A stretch of DNA of 64,000 bases from Calamus simplicifolius (GCA_900491605.1 UESW01004577.1:480831-544830), one strand, 5' to 3'; shown: positions 22,215 to 34,378, numbered from the stretch's first letter. Notes: generated by a model from the letters alone, not told the origin. A program made the numbers and translations.

Positions 22215-23570
22215 CATCGTCATTTCCCCACCTCCGGCACCCCCTCGGGGTCGGGGGTGGGGCCATCATTTCTTAACCCCGGGGCCCCTACCGGCCTCGG
22301 GGTGCATCGTCATTTCTCCACCTCCGGCACCCCCTCGGGGTCGGGGGTGGGGCCATCATTTCTTAACCCCGGGGCCCCTACCGGCCTCGGGGTACATCGT
22401 CACTTCCCCACCTCCGGCACCCCCTCGGGGTCGGGGGTGGGGCCATCATTTCTTAACCCCGGGGCCCCTACCGGCCTCGGGGTACATCGTCATTTCCCCA
22501 CCACCGGCACCCCCTCGGGGTCGGGGGTGGGGCCATCGTTTCTTAACCCCGGGGCCCCTACCGGCCTCGGGGTACGTCGTCATTTCCCCACCTCCGGCAC
22601 CCCCTCGGGGTCGGGGGTGGGGCCATCATTTCTTAACCCCGGGGCCCCTACCGGCCTCGGGGTGCATCGTCATTTCCTCACCTCCGGCACCCCCTCGGGG
22701 TCGGGGGTGCGGCCATCATTTCTTAACCCCGGGGCCCCTACCGGCCTCGGGGTACATCGTCATTTCCCCACCTTCGGCACCCCCTCGGGGTCGGGGGTGG
22801 GGCCATCGTTTCTTAACCCCGGGGCCCCCACCGGCCTCGGGGTACATCGTCATTTCCCCACCTTCGGCACCCCCTCGGGATCGGGGGTGGGGCCATCATT
22901 TCTTAACCCCGGGGCCCCTACCGGCCTCGGGGTACATCGTCATTTCCCCACCTCCGGCACCCCTCGGGGTCGGGGGTGGGGCCATCGTTTCTTAACCCCG
23001 GGACCCCCACCGGTCTCGGGGTACGTCGTCATTTCCCCACCTCCGGCACCCCCTCGGGGTCGGGGGTGGGGCCATCGTTTCTTAACCCCGGGGCCCCCAC
23101 CGGCCTCGGGGTACATCGTCATTTCCCCACCTCCGGCACCCCTCGGGGTCGGGGGTGGGGCCATCATTTCTTAACCCCGGGGCCCCTACCGGCCTCGGGG
23201 TACATCGTCATTTCCCCACCTCCGGCACCCCCTCGGGTCGGGGGTAGGGCCATCGTTTCTTAACCCCGGGGCCCCCACCGGCCTCGGGGTACGTCGTCAT
23301 TTCCCCACCTCCGGCACCCCCTCGGGGTCGGGGGTGGGGCCATCATTTCTTAACCCCGGGGCCCCTACCGGCCTCGGGGTACATCGTCATTTCCCCATCT
23401 CCGGCACCCCCTCGGGGTCGGGGGTGGGGCCATCGTTTCTTAACCCCGTGGCCCCCACCAGCCTCGGGGTGCATCGTCATTTCCCCACCTCCGGCACCCC
23501 CTCGGGTCGGGGGTGGGGCCAGCGTTTCTTAACCCCGGGGCCCCTACCGGCCTCGGGGTGCATCGTCAAC
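22215..23570. repeat. 90-bp U3 minisatellite of 5' LTR, about 15 copies
   Basis: Units contain CATTTCCCCACCTCCGGCAC, CCCCTCGGGGTCGGGGGTGG and TTTCTTAACCCCGGGGCCCC. Most are exactly 90 bases; a few have lost one base, which shifts the artefactual reading frame. CCCCGGGG and CCCCTCGGGG are palindromic. A 332-codon open frame across it is a by-product of the 30-codon periodicity. Confidence 0.95.
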
Positions 23571-23648
23571 ACGCTACTCAACTGCCGAGGAAAACATCAA
23601 CTATCATGATGCACGATGCTCACACATGATTTTCAGCCCATGGCTGTG

Positions 23649-23860
23649 CCTTGCCGTAGTGTACCATCAGGTACTCCTGTGATTGTGCTCCGGTACGGAG
23701 GGCCATGCCTCATAACGATGTTTGGCGTGTTGCATGCCCCTGTGCATGACCTTGCCTTGCCGCGGCATACCACCCAGTGCCTCCGCGATTGTGCCCCGGT
23801 ACGGAGGGCCATGCCTCATAACGATGTTTGGCATGTTGCATGCCTCTGTGCGCCACCATG
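23649..23860. repeat. 106-bp tandem duplication in 5' LTR of element 3
   Basis: CGGTACGGAGGGCCATGCC occurs at 23691 and 23797, 106 bases apart, each within a duplicated block (CCTTGCCG... to GTTGCATGCC). The 3' LTR has a single copy near 35830-35940. Confidence 0.85.
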
Positions 23861-23970
23861 CCTTGCTAGGGTGTACGACTCGCTACCTCTAGCGATGGAG
23901 CCCAGTCACATCCATCGGTGACGGTACGACAAAGATCTTCCAAGGCCACAAGTCACTGTATTCGGACAGG

Positions 23971-23977
23971 TATAAAA
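23971..23977 (+). promoter_or_regulatory. TATA box of LTR promoter (element 3)
   Basis: TATAAAA in GGACAGGTATAAAAGACAC, matching the element 2 promoter context. The equivalent place in the 3' LTR (about 36125) reads AATAATAAGAAG, so that copy has lost the box. Confidence 0.7.
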
Positions 23978-24226
23978 GACACATATTCACGCTGTAAGTG
24001 GGGCTGAACGCTGGTTTTTCTGAGTTTTCTTCCTCCCAGCAAAAACCCTAACCGCCTCAGCTCCTATTCGCTGAAGCGGTTCCTTGTCTGAACCCAAGTC
24101 ACTAACTTGATCGTCGGAGGGTCCCCACCGGTGCCACCGGTCCCCGGGGACTTTTCTTGCAGGATCCCCAGGAGCGAGACGTCCGTTTTCCCCTACGTTC
24201 GAAGGAGGTGACTTGGCGTCATCAGA

Positions 24227-24246
24227 TTGGCGCGCCAGGAAGGGGG
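24227..24246 (+). promoter_or_regulatory. Primer-binding site of Tat element 3
   Basis: TTGGCGCGCCAGGAAGGGGG lies two bases after the 5' LTR end, the same as in element 2. Confidence 0.75.
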
Positions 24247-24311
24247 GTGCAAGAAAGACATCGAACCAGCTGCCTTCTTCTTCTTTCTCCTGCCTTCAAA
24301 ACTTTGAAGCC

Positions 24312-26500
24312 ATGGTGACAACTCGAACAAAAGGAGTTTTAGCCGGTCGCGCTGGGGGGCAGCGCTGCGGGGCTGGTCCACCCGCGGAGGCCCCTCCGGC
24401 TCTCGTATCCTGTTTCCCGGAGCCTCCGAATCTCCAGGGGGCAGGGCCTTCTGCTCCGTAAAATGACGCTCCTGCGTCTGCTCCTCAACCACTTCAAGAA
24501 GATCGATTCGCTGCCCTGGCCACTCAGGTCCAGTCGCTGGCAGCGATGGTCAAGGGCATGCAGCAACAGCAACAAGCGGCCTTGCGACAACCGGAGCCGA
24601 GCCCGTCCGTCCCAGGGGCGGTGCAGCCTAGCCAGCACTCCACCCGCCGGAGGTCGCCCGTTCCTGCAGATCATCACCGCCGATCTCCGGCCAAGCTGCA
24701 TCCCCACGAAGCATCCAAAAGGCCCCGGTCTCCCTTTCGCCACGCCAGCGTCTCTCCTAAGCGGCGGCACGGAAAGGAGGCGGAGCGCACGCGCCGGCAT
24801 CGCCGCCCCCGCTCTTCTTCTGAGTCTTCGGGGGAGGGCTCCTTTGATGGCCGGATGCCTCGTCGAGCTGAGCGTCGACTCGAGGAGTGCAACCAGAAGC
24901 TGGAGGAGCTCAGCCGTCGGATCACTCACCTGCCGAAGACTGATTATGACAGTCGGCCTCCTCTGTCTCGCCGCATCATGGAGAGCTAATCTCTACCAGG
25001 TTCCGCCTTCCTCAACTGGACCCATACGACGGGACCACGGACCCCCTAGACCATTTGGAGAGCTATAAGGTGCTTATGCAAGTTCAGGGGGCCACTGACT
25101 CGCTCATGTGTGTCGCTTTCCCGGCTACCTGAAAAAAGCTGCCCGGGCCTGGTATTCACGTCTGCCGCTGCGAAGCATCGACTCCTTCCGACAGTTGGAG
25201 AGGGCTTTTCTGGCCCACTTTGACGCCTGCCGGAAGATCCCGAGGGTGGCAGACAGTCTGTTTGCCGTCCAGCAGAAGAATGGCGAGTCCCTGCGAGACT
25301 ACGTTGCCCGGTTCAAGGAGGCCGCCTTGGAGGTCTACAACCTGGAGGACTCGGTGGCAACCCTGGCTTTGAAGCGGGGGCTTCGCCCTTCTCGCTTCGC
25401 ATACTCCCTGGACAAAAAGCCGCCGGGTTCCTACTCGAACTTCTGATCCGCGCCCAGAAGTACATCCGGCGGACGAAGCTGACTTTTCCCGGCGTGAAGC
25501 CGGCGGGAGTATACCCCGGAAGCCAACCCAGCCAGAACCTGCGGAAGCCCGCCCCAGGAGGCCCGAGCCTCCTCGCCGACCAGACAACCGTCCTCGACCT
25601 GCACCGAGAGACGGGCCTTACACCCCGCTGCTTGCCCCCGTATCCCAGATTCTGCTCGAGATCGAAGGGGAGCCCTATCTGCAACGCCCTCCTCCCATCA
25701 ACCCGAAGATTCCCCGGAACAAAAATCTCTACTGCCGCTACCACCGGATCATGGTCACAACACCGACGACTGCCGACAGCTGAAGAAGCCATTGAAGACC
25801 TTATCAACAAGGCCACCTGAGGAAGTTCGTCCAAAGGAACAACCTAGGAGCTCCTGGCCCGTCAGCGCCTGCGCCGCCGGTGATTGATAACGCCCCGACG
25901 GAGAAGACGGTGCGATGATTTCCTGGGGGGCAGGAGGCCCGTCGAAGAGGCCGAGGGGGGAGGGAGGTGTGGAGGCTGTAATCCCTTTTTTCGAAGAGGA
26001 CTTAGAGGGGGTTGTAAACAAAGATGATGATAGCGTCGTCGTATCCATGACGATTGCTAAGCACCCTGTAAAACGAATCCTGGTTGACAGTGGGAGTTCA
26101 GTAGATGTTTTGAATTACGATGCCTTTGTTCGCATGAACCTGTCGCATGATCTACTTCGGCCTGTCGTCCACGCCTTTGATGGGATTCACGGGGGATTCT
26201 GTGAGGGTCGAGGGGGAAATCACTCTTCCTGTGACAGCTGGCACGGCTCCGTGCCAAGCACTGTCTTATGAAATTCTTGGTGGTCCGTGTGCCCCTCGCG
26301 TACAACGCGATCCTTGGGAGGCCCGGGCTCAACCTTGGATGCCGTCATTTCCACCAAGAGGCTCCTGTGAGGTTCCCAACCACCGGCGGGATCGGAGATG
26401 CGAGGAGAGCAGGACCTGCCGGCGCTATGCTATCACTGGCCCCCAGTCCCCAGGGGGCAGCACTTGCACCACCATCAGCATCGACATCGGAGACACTGAC
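24312..26500 (+). pseudogene. gag-protease of Tat element 3, broken
   Basis: ATG 24312 (MVTTRTKG) corresponds to the gag start of element 2. The frame is closed by TAA at 24459 but continues in the same frame to about 24986, where a base loss shifts it. Gag core (LPQLDPYDGTTDPLDHL) lies near 25010; the KAARAWYSRLPLRSIDSFRQLERAFLAHFDAC block is at about 25135-25230. The zinc-knuckle region (about 25725-25790) is frameshifted. The protease site DSGSSVDVLNYDAF lies at 26088-26130. Further frameshifts near 25440, 25755 and 26170 prevent expression. The end is approximate. Confidence 0.85.
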
Positions 26501-29500
26501 CCACGAGACTTGGAGAGGAGGGGGAACCGGCTGAGCAGCTGCTACTTTCCCCCTCGGGAAGGACCCCATGCAGACGATCCGCGTTGGAGCCTCACTCCCG
26601 GAGAAGCTCGCGACCGGCTCCTAGCCTTTCTGCGGGCCAACGCCGACGTCTTCGCATGGTCGGCATCCGACATGCCCGGGATTCGAAGGAGGTGATTACA
26701 CATCAGCTCAACATCGACCGGAGTGCCGACCTATCGGCAGAAGAAAAGGAGTTTTGCCCCGGACCGACAGAAGGCTGTCGATGAGGAGGTGCGGAAGTTG
26801 TTGGCGGCGGGCCACATCCGCGAGGTGCACTACCCCGACTGGCTGGCGAATGTCGTGATGGTTCGCAAGGCCAGCGGAAGCTGGAGGATGTGCGTGGACT
26901 TCACCGACCTCAATAAGCGTGCCCCAAGGACAGCTTTCCGCTCCTCCGAATCGACCAGCTGGTGGACGCCACCTCCGGACACGGGACGCTCAGCTTCATG
27001 GATGCATTCTCGGGGTATAATCAAATCAGAATGAACCCGGCGGATGAAGAAGCAACCTCCTTCGTCACGGAGAAAGGGATCTACTGCTATAAGGTGATGC
27101 CCTTTGGACTGAAAAATGCCGGGGCTACTTACCAAAGATTGATGAATAAGGTTTTGAAGACCAGATCGGGCGCAACATGGAGGTATATGTGGATGACATG
27201 CTGACCAAGAGCACCAATGTAGAACCATGTAACCGACCTCGGGGAAACTTTCAACAACCTGCGCCAATACCGGATGAGCTCAACCCCCACAAGTGCGCCT
27301 TCGGGGTAGCAGCTGGCAAGTTTCTGGGCTTTCATGGTGACCCAGCGTGGGATCGAAGCCAACCCCGACAAGATCAGAGCCATCTTGGAGATGAGCCCTC
27401 CGGCTAGCAAGAAGGAGGTGCAACGCCTGACGGGGAGGGTGGCGGCCTTGAGTCGTTTCATGTCAAGGTCGGCGGAGAGGTGCTGCCCTTCTTCAAGGCG
27501 CTGCGCAAGGTTAACGGCTTCGAGTGGACGAAAGAGTGTCAGGGCTCCTTTGAAGAATTGAGGCAGTTTCTCTCCACTCCCCGCTGCTGTCCAAGCCTGA
27601 AAATGGGGAGGAGCTCTTTCTATATCTTGCCGCCTCCCCGGAGGCCGTCAGCTCAGTGCTCGTGCGCATGGATACCGATGGAGCTCAGAAGCCAATCTAT
27701 TACACCAGCAAGGTACTCCACGATGCTGAGACCAGATATTCAAAAACCGAGAAGATTATCTTCGCCCTGGTGGTCTCTACTCAACGCCTTCGGCCTTACT
27801 TTCAAGCTCATCCCATCGTGGTGCTTACGGACCAACCCCTGCGAGCTATCCTGTCTTGCCCCGACACCTCCGGTCGGCTGGCCAAATGGGCCATCAAGCT
27901 AAGCGAGTTTGACCTATCCATCCGGCCAAGATCAGCCATGAAGTCCCAGGTGCTGGCGGATTTCCTGGTCGAGTGCTCCTGGGCTGAGAAGGGCGTGGAG
28001 GAGGCGCAACCAGAGGTTTGTGGACCCTCCCTCATCGAGGAGGTGGAAGACTGGATCCTGCATGTAGATGGAGCGGCAAACTCTCAAGGGAGTGGAGCCG
28101 GACTCATTCTCGCGAGCCCGGAGGGAGACGTGGTGGAGTACGCTCTCAGATTTCAGTTCCCGGCGACCAATAACCAGGCAGAATAAGCCCTACTGGCGGG
28201 GATGAGACTAGCCAAGGAGCTGGGCGCGGGCGCTTGAGGGCCTTCACGGACTCTCAGCTCATTTCTGGACAGTCGCCGGGAGTACGAGGCTAGGGACCCC
28301 ACCATGTCCCGCTACTTGAGCAAGGTGCAATCCCAGGCGTCTCATTTTGCCTACTTCCGTGTCAGCTATATCCCCAGGGCAGAGAATGCCAGGGCTGACT
28401 CGCTGTCCCGCTTGGCCACTTCGGTCGACGGGACGTTAGGGAGAACATACGTGGAGCATCTACAAGTCCCAAGCATTGAGGCCGCGGATGAAGTATTGCC
28501 AGTGAGTCGGAGCCCTCCTGNNNNNNNNNNNNNNNNNNNNNNNNNNNNNNNACACCCGGTACTTGACCGACGGTACTCTCCCAGGGGACCCGGCGGAGGC
28601 CAAGCTGCTCAGGCGAAGGGCCCCGAGATTCGTGGTGATGGACGGGAAGCTTTATCGAAGATCATTCTCACATCCGGTCCTTAAATGTGTGGGGCCAACA
28701 GAATCGGATTATATCCTTAGGGAGATCCACGAAGGTGTATGCGGGAGTCACCTGGGGGGCAGAGCCCTAGCATACAAGGCCCTACGCCAAGGGTATTTTT
28801 GGTTGACCATGAAAGAGGATGCGGCCGAGCTTGTCAAGAAGTGCGATAGCTGTCAGCGTCATGCCAATATTCAGCGACAGCCAACGTCTCACCTAACTCC
28901 TCTGGTGGCACCCTGGCCCTTCGCCCAGTGGGGATGGATATCTTAGGTCCATTTCCCCCGGCCTCCGGGCAGCGGAAGTTTCTCCTGCTGGCGGTGGATC
29001 ACTTCACCAAGTGGGTTGAAGCTGAGGCTCTAGCCAAAATCACCGAGAGTAAAGTGAGATCTTTCTTCTGGAAATCAATCATATGTCGGTTTGGACTGCC
29101 CCACACTTTAGTCACTGATAATGGCCGACAGTTTGATAACGCGCCTTTCCGGGAGTTCTGTTCCGAGCTGGGCATCTGTCAAAGGTTCACCTCCGTCGGA
29201 CATCCTCAAACCAACGGGGCAGCTGAGGTAACTAACCGGATCATCCTCCAGGGGCTAAAGACTCGGCTGGATGGCTGCAAGGGACGATGGGTAGAAGAAC
29301 TCCCCAACGTGCTATGGGCTTATCATACAACGCCACGAACTCCCACTGGCGAGACGCCATTCAGCTTGGTCTTTGGTTCTGAGGCCGCATTCCTGTGGAG
29401 ATCGGCGCGCCCAGCCCTCGGGTAGAAGCTTACAGTGAAGAAGATAACCCAGACCAACTGCGAGCCAATCTCGACCTGGTGGAGGAGATGCGAGATCGGG

Positions 29501-29769
29501 CGCGGCTTCGAATGGCAACCTATCGACAACGGGCTGCAAAATACTATAACGCTCGTGTACGTCCCCGGACGTTCTTACCAGGAGACCTAGTCCTTCGACG
29601 GGCTGAAGTCTCAAAACCAACTGAAGGCGGCAAGCTAGCCCCTAACTGGGAAGGACCCTACCGAGTCGCTGAGACGCTGCACCACGGAGCTTACAAGATC
29701 GAAGAACTCGACGGGACACCACTCCCTAGGACGTGGAATGCGGATAACCTCCGCCGGTATTATCAGTAA
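26501..29769 (+). pseudogene. pol (RT, dual RNase H, integrase) of Tat element 3, broken
   Basis: RT: DRQKAVDEEV near 26766, RMCVDFTDLNK near 26888, YVDDML near 27183. First RNase H 27600-27800. Second RNase H (HVDGAANSQGSGAG near 28060). HHCC zinc domain about 28720-28870 (CDSCQRH). Integrase core with DILGPFP near 28935, TDNGRQF near 29117 and HPQTNGAAEVTN near 29202. The C-terminus RTWNADNLRRYYQ ends at 29769. At least eight frameshifts or stops, including ones near 26930, 27150, 27290, 27590, 28185, 28232, 28935 and 29390, plus the assembly gap at 28521-28551. Sequence is similar to element 2 throughout. Confidence 0.88.
28521..28551. other. Assembly gap (31 N)
   Basis: 31 unknown bases lie between the second RNase H region and the integrase zinc domain of element 3. 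The true length may differ from 31. Confidence 0.99.
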
Positions 29770-29861
29770 TGTATCCCTCCTCATAAAAGTCCTCCGTATT
29801 TGTTTGCATGTTCACTCCTTATTCAATGCTGACGGAATTCAATTCTAGTTATCTGAACCAA

Positions 29862-31225
29862 AGCCCTGCACCAGCCAGGCATAAAGCCCAGTGTACCACT
29901 GGCAGAGCAGTGTACCACTGGCTCTCAACAACAAAAGCCCGGCACCCCGTCGGCACCAAAGCCCTGCACCAGCCAGGCATAAAGCCCAGTGTACCACTGG
30001 CAGAGCAGTGTACCACTGGCTCTCAACAACAAAAGCCCGGCACCCCGTCGGCACCAAAGCCCTGCACCAGCCAGGCATAAAGCCCAGTGTACCACTGGCA
30101 GAGCAGTGTACCACTGGCTCTCAACAACAAAAGCCCGGCACCCCGTCGGCACCAAAGCCCTGCACCAGCCAGGCATAAAGCCCAGTGTACCACTGGCAGA
30201 GCAGTGTACCACTGGCTCTCAACAACAAAAGCCCGGCACCCCGTCGGCACCAAAGCCCTGCACCAGCCAGGCATAAAGCCCAGTGTACCACTGGCAGAGC
30301 AGTGTACCACTGGCTCTCAACAACAAAAGCCCGGCACCCCGTCGGCACCAAAGCCCTGCACCAGCCAGGCATAAAGCCCAGTGTACCACTGGCAGAGCAG
30401 TGTACCACTGGCTCTCAACAACAAAAGCCCGGCACCCCGTCGGCACCAAAGCCCTGCACCAGCCAGGCATAAAGCCCAGTGTACCACTGGCAGAGCAGTG
30501 TACCACTGGCTCTCAACAACAAAAGCCCGGCACCCCGTCGGCACCAAAGCCCTGCACCAGCCAGGCATAAAGCCCAGTGTACCACTGGCAGAGCAGTGTA
30601 CCACTGGCTCTCAACAACAAAAGCCCGGCACCCCGTCGGCACCAAAGCCCTGCACCAGCCAGGCATAAAACCAGTGTACCACTGGCTCTCAACAACAAAA
30701 GCCCGGCACCCCGTCGGCACCAAAGCCCTGCACCAGCCAGGCATAAAGCCCAGTGTACCACTGGCAGAGCAGTGTACCACTGGCTCTCAACAACAAAAGC
30801 CCGGCACCCCGTCGGCACCAAAGCCCTGCACCAGCCAGGCATAAAGCCCAGTGTACCACTGGCAGAGCAGTGTACCACTGGCTCTCAACAACAAAAGCCC
30901 GGCACCCCGTCGGCACCAAAGCCCTGCACCAGCCAGGCATAAAGCCCAGTGTACCACTGGCAGAGCAGTGTACCACTGGCTCTCAACAACAAAAGCCCGG
31001 CACCCCGTCGGCACCAAAGCCCTGCACCAGCCAGGCATAAAGCCCAGTGTACCACTGGCAGAGCAGTGTACCACTGGCTCTCAACAACAAAAGCCCGGCA
31101 CCCCGTCGGCACCAAAGCCCTGCACCAGCCAGGCATAAAGCCCAGTGTACCACTGGCAGAGCAGTGTACCACTGGCTCTCAACAACAAAAGCCCGGCACC
31201 CCGTCGGCACCAAAGCCCTACGCCG
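29862..31225. repeat. 98-bp hairpin-repeat array between pol and antisense gene (element 3)
   Basis: About 14 nearly identical 98-bp units; one (near 30665) has lost about 20 bases. Each unit contains CCAGTG-TAC-CACTGG (perfect 6-bp hairpin), a second copy AGAGCAGTG-TAC-CACTGGCTCT (9-bp stem with one bulge), and CCGGC-ACCCC-GTCGG. 98 is twice the 49-bp unit of element 2, and both share GTCGGCACCAAAG. Units are more alike than the rest of the element, so the array has been homogenised recently. It begins about 90 bases after the pol stop. Confidence 0.95.
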
Positions 31226-31643
31226 ATCAGGCGTAAAACTCGGCTAACCGCTAGCGGAGCGGTGCACCAATGATCCTTCGCCCGACGTCCTACCGGTCAA
31301 AGCAAGGCTAAGTCCCGCGGGCATCAAGCTGCGCGCCAGACTGACACCGGGTCCGATACTTGACCGGATGCTACACTTATAAGTTCGAGGGAGCCCGCCG
31401 GCCTAATCCCCGATAAGCGGTGTCCCCGCTTCCAAGATTCGACCCTGCCTAGCTCTAATCCGTGGGCCTGTGTAACCAAGGCAGTGACGCGGTGGGAGGT
31501 TCTCTCAAAATTGTCGAGACGAACAGGAATCGTGAGGAAATTAACAAGATCATTAAAAGTATCTTCATTGATTAACTGAGAGTTACAAAATCCCGACGTA
31601 GTCAGGCATAAAAAAAAAAAAAAAAACAAAGTCACGAACAGAC

Positions 31644-32997
31644 TCATGGCTCCGCCGGTGCGGGCTCATCATCAGAAGAAGTCTGGTCTGACAATTCTAT
31701 CTCCAGAGCCTGGGGGAAATTTAAGTCCCTAGCCACCCTTTCTTTAGCGTGCTGGAACCCATCGAGGTATACGGCGGCCGAAGCCTCGGCCAGGTCATCT
31801 GCGAAACGCTCAGATGCCTTGTACTCCTCGACAAGCCCAGCAGCCCGAACTCTTTCTGCAGCAAGGGCCTCCGCCATGGTTTTTTCGGCCTCCCGAGCCT
31901 GGCGTGTCTCCTCTCGGGCTTGGCTCAGCTCTTCCTCACGGCGGCGGATCTCCTCCCTTGCCGCTCCAGCTTCCTCCGCCGCCGCACCCGCGCGGTCCTC
32001 GGCCTCCCGGAGCGCCGAAGTCAGCTCAGAGATGTGCATGTCCCTGGCCATGACTGCGCTCTCGGCCTCCGCCATTTGAGAGAGCGCCGCGCGTGTGCGA
32101 GTGGCCTCCAGGTCCGCCCGGCTTGCGGCGGCCTTCACTTCGTTTGCGCAGGCATCTCTGACCGCTTCTAACGCCTTTTCTGCCTTTTCTGCGCGGCGCT
32201 GGGCCTCCTCGGCCTCTTTCTGCGCCTCCCGCAGAACCTTCTTTCCTCCATGGATAACCTCCCTGGCGGCCCTCAGGGAGTGAGCAATCTGCGCACGAGT
32301 CCAGGTCAACAGGATATATACATATGCGGGAACAGTAAGGGGGAAGGGACGGAAAGATAACTTACCTTGACCACTGCAGCGTAGGAATCCCGGAAGAACA
32401 CGCCCGCTCCCAGGTGGCTGAGATCTTCTATAATCCGGGGATCAAAAACCGGACCCAAGGCCCGCTCGGCCCAGCGGCCGTCGTCCAGGAGTCCCGAGGC
32501 GGCCTGGGCGCCCCCCGCCTTCCTCCGCTGTTCCTGAAGGCCCCGGCTCTACGTGCGGTCCGCTCCCGAGTGGACCTTCGGGGGATGGGCTCGCGGGGCC
32601 AGATGGCCCCTCGCCCCAGTCCCTGGCGGCACCTGATGGGGTCGTCCTCCGGGAACCGAGAACTCACCAATTGGCACCCGAGCCCCCGCCTCTGGTTCCT
32701 CAACGACGGCTTCCGCGGCCGCCCCCGCTTCCGGTTCCTCGACGGTGGCTCCCGCGGTCGCCCCCACCTCCGGCGGAGTGTCGGCCGTAAGGTCGACCTC
32801 CGGAACAGATGGGGCGTGTGGTGGAGCCGGGGAGGGGGAGACAAGCGCCGGGAGGGGGGTCCTGACCGCTGGACGCTTTCGGGGCCGGGGCCCGCTGGTC
32901 CCTGTGTGGCCCTTCTCGGGCCCTCTTCTTCGCAGCCTTCACCACCTTCGCGGTCGGAATTTTCATGGCTGCATGGCACATTAGACTTTCAGAAACC

Positions 32998-33032
<35 letters not shown>

Positions 33033-33887
33033 AGGAAGAGCGAAATTTCTAAGTATGAAAAATTTACCCCGCTGGGAGATGAGGCCCGCCAGCTCAAAGT
33101 TATCCTCCGCCAACAGCAGGGTGTACCGGGGGATCTCGGCGGTCAGCAACACCCCCATCGCCTCCCGGTCCCCAGGATGAATAACTGCGGCGTTCCCTCG
33201 GAGGTCGGGGTCCCCCCACCGGGACCGGACTTGGCCGATATTAGCAAAGAAGAAACGGGGTTTCCACCCCTTGATTGACGTAGGCAAGAGAAGCTTAAGG
33301 ACTCTATTGGGTCGGGGCTGGAATAGCCACCACCCTTTTTGAGCTCGGAGAGAGTAGAAATTGCAGAATAAGCTGATTCTAGGAGTAATGCCTAGACGAT
33401 GGCAAAGGATGACGAAAGCGCTAATTACACGGCAGGAATTTGGGACTAGTTGAGAAGGAGTTAGAGAATAAAAATCAAGCAAGCGAACAAAGAAGGGATG
33501 AAAGGGAGGGCGGAGACCTGCCTGTAGGCAGATCTCATAAAGGGCTACTCGACCGGGTCGGGAGGAGATGACCCGGTCGTCGGGTGTTGGTAAGAATAAC
33601 TCGACCTCCCGAGGGATCCTGTAGCGAGCCCGGATCCTTTCCAGGTCCAGTCGCTTCAGGACGGAGGCTGTCCCCTCTGGGGACTCCTCCACCCTCGATG
33701 AGGTCCCGGCCCTCAGCCGGTGGCCCCTTGATGGGGCCCCACCGGTGGCCCGTCGCCGGGCCAGAGGGATGTGGTCCTCCGAATCAGAGGACCACTCAAT
33801 GGGAGGGGAAGGAGAAGGGGTCGGAGGCCTCACAGAAGGAGAACGGTCCTCAGAACCGTCCTCCGAGGTCCAAGAAGGTAAACTCAT
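31644..33887 (-). pseudogene. Antisense gene of Tat element 3 (gypsy-type transposase-like domain plus coiled coil)
   Basis: Exon 1 (33887-33068) starts MSLPSWTSEDGSED and contains VELFLPTPDDRV, GRVALYEICLQAGLRPPFHPF, LTPSQLVPNS and LLLAEDNFELAGLISQ, each matching the element 2 version. Intron 1 is 33067-32969 (GTAAAT, long T-run, GCCATGCAG). Exon 2 (32968-32366) encodes a Lys/Arg-rich start (KVVKAAKKRARE) then a Pro/Glu-rich linker, with a frameshift near 32840 and another near 32540. Intron 2 is 32365-32289 (GTAAGT...GCGCAG, phase 0). Exon 3 (32288-31644) is a 200-residue Ala/Glu/Arg coiled coil ending SDQTSSDDEPAPAEP. After splicing at intron 1, exon 2 would be entered in a frame that stops at once, so exon 2 may start its own protein at ATG 32966. 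Role unknown. Confidence 0.75.
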
Positions 33888-34361
33888 GACGAGAGATTGA
33901 GACGAAAAGCTGACCTGGAAAACAAAGAAAGGTTGGGCACAAGCTTGCAGGTTGAAGGAACGCTGGGAGCAACGGGAAGAAGACGATGGCGATGAAGCCT
34001 CAGCCCGCCTCCTTTTGGCCGGATTTATCGAGTTTTCAAAATGTCCCGCCATGATTCATCAACTACGCGGCTTCTCGCTATACGTCGGTTCGCCTCGAGG
34101 ATCACCCCGGCGCGTGGTGCGGCACGCCCTCGACCAGCGATGGGACCTCGCTGACGTCGCCATAATGAAAGGAAATGATGATACGCCTTTTTGCGCAGAT
34201 TTCGAAGAGCTCGTCTTCATTTTCGAGGGCGATCGTGGCTGGCGCAGTGTACGGGAGCCGCCCCCTTACATCCCCCGCACCGTCCGCATAGGACTCAAGG
34301 GCAGGGATCAGCCACGTGGAGAACGCCCCTTGAGCCTCAGCTGTGGGACCCGCTTCGCCCC

Positions 34362-34374
34362 AGGGGCGAGGGGG
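34362..34374 (+). promoter_or_regulatory. Polypurine tract of Tat element 3
   Basis: AGGGGCGAGGGGG, then CATC and the LTR start TGATATGACTG, as in element 2. Confidence 0.75.
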
Positions 34375-34378
34375 CATC

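Larger units (their letters stand above)
22172..24224 (+). repeat. 5' LTR of Tat element 3
   Basis: 2,053 bp, TGATATGACTG...GGCGTCATCA. About two thirds is a 90-bp minisatellite (22215-23570). It is followed by a 106-bp tandem duplication (23649-23860), a TATA box (23971-23977), and the R/U5 signature CTTGATCGTCGGAGGGTCCC near 24106. Confidence 0.9.

Noticed and set aside
22176..23174. 332-codon open frame with 30-residue repeats, looking like a repetitive secreted protein
   Set aside because: It lies wholly in the 90-bp LTR minisatellite. Since 90 is divisible by three, a stop-free unit gives a long frame automatically. No start context or flanking gene structure.
24463..25068. 201-codon plus frame and 196-codon minus frame near gag of element 3
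   Set aside because: They are shadows of gag in other frames; the gag frame starting at 24312 carries the recognisable motifs.
29862..31225. CRISPR-like array
   Set aside because: Units are contiguous and nearly identical with no unique spacers, and the setting is a plant retrotransposon.
29808..31247. Overlapping 95-121-codon frames on both strands repeating every 98 bases
   Set aside because: These are by-products of the 98-bp array; the same translated segments recur on both strands.
32428..33001. 183-195-codon frames on both strands in exon 2 of the antisense gene
   Set aside because: GC-rich low-complexity sequence gives open frames on both strands. Only the minus-strand frames matching the antisense gene of element 2 are supported.
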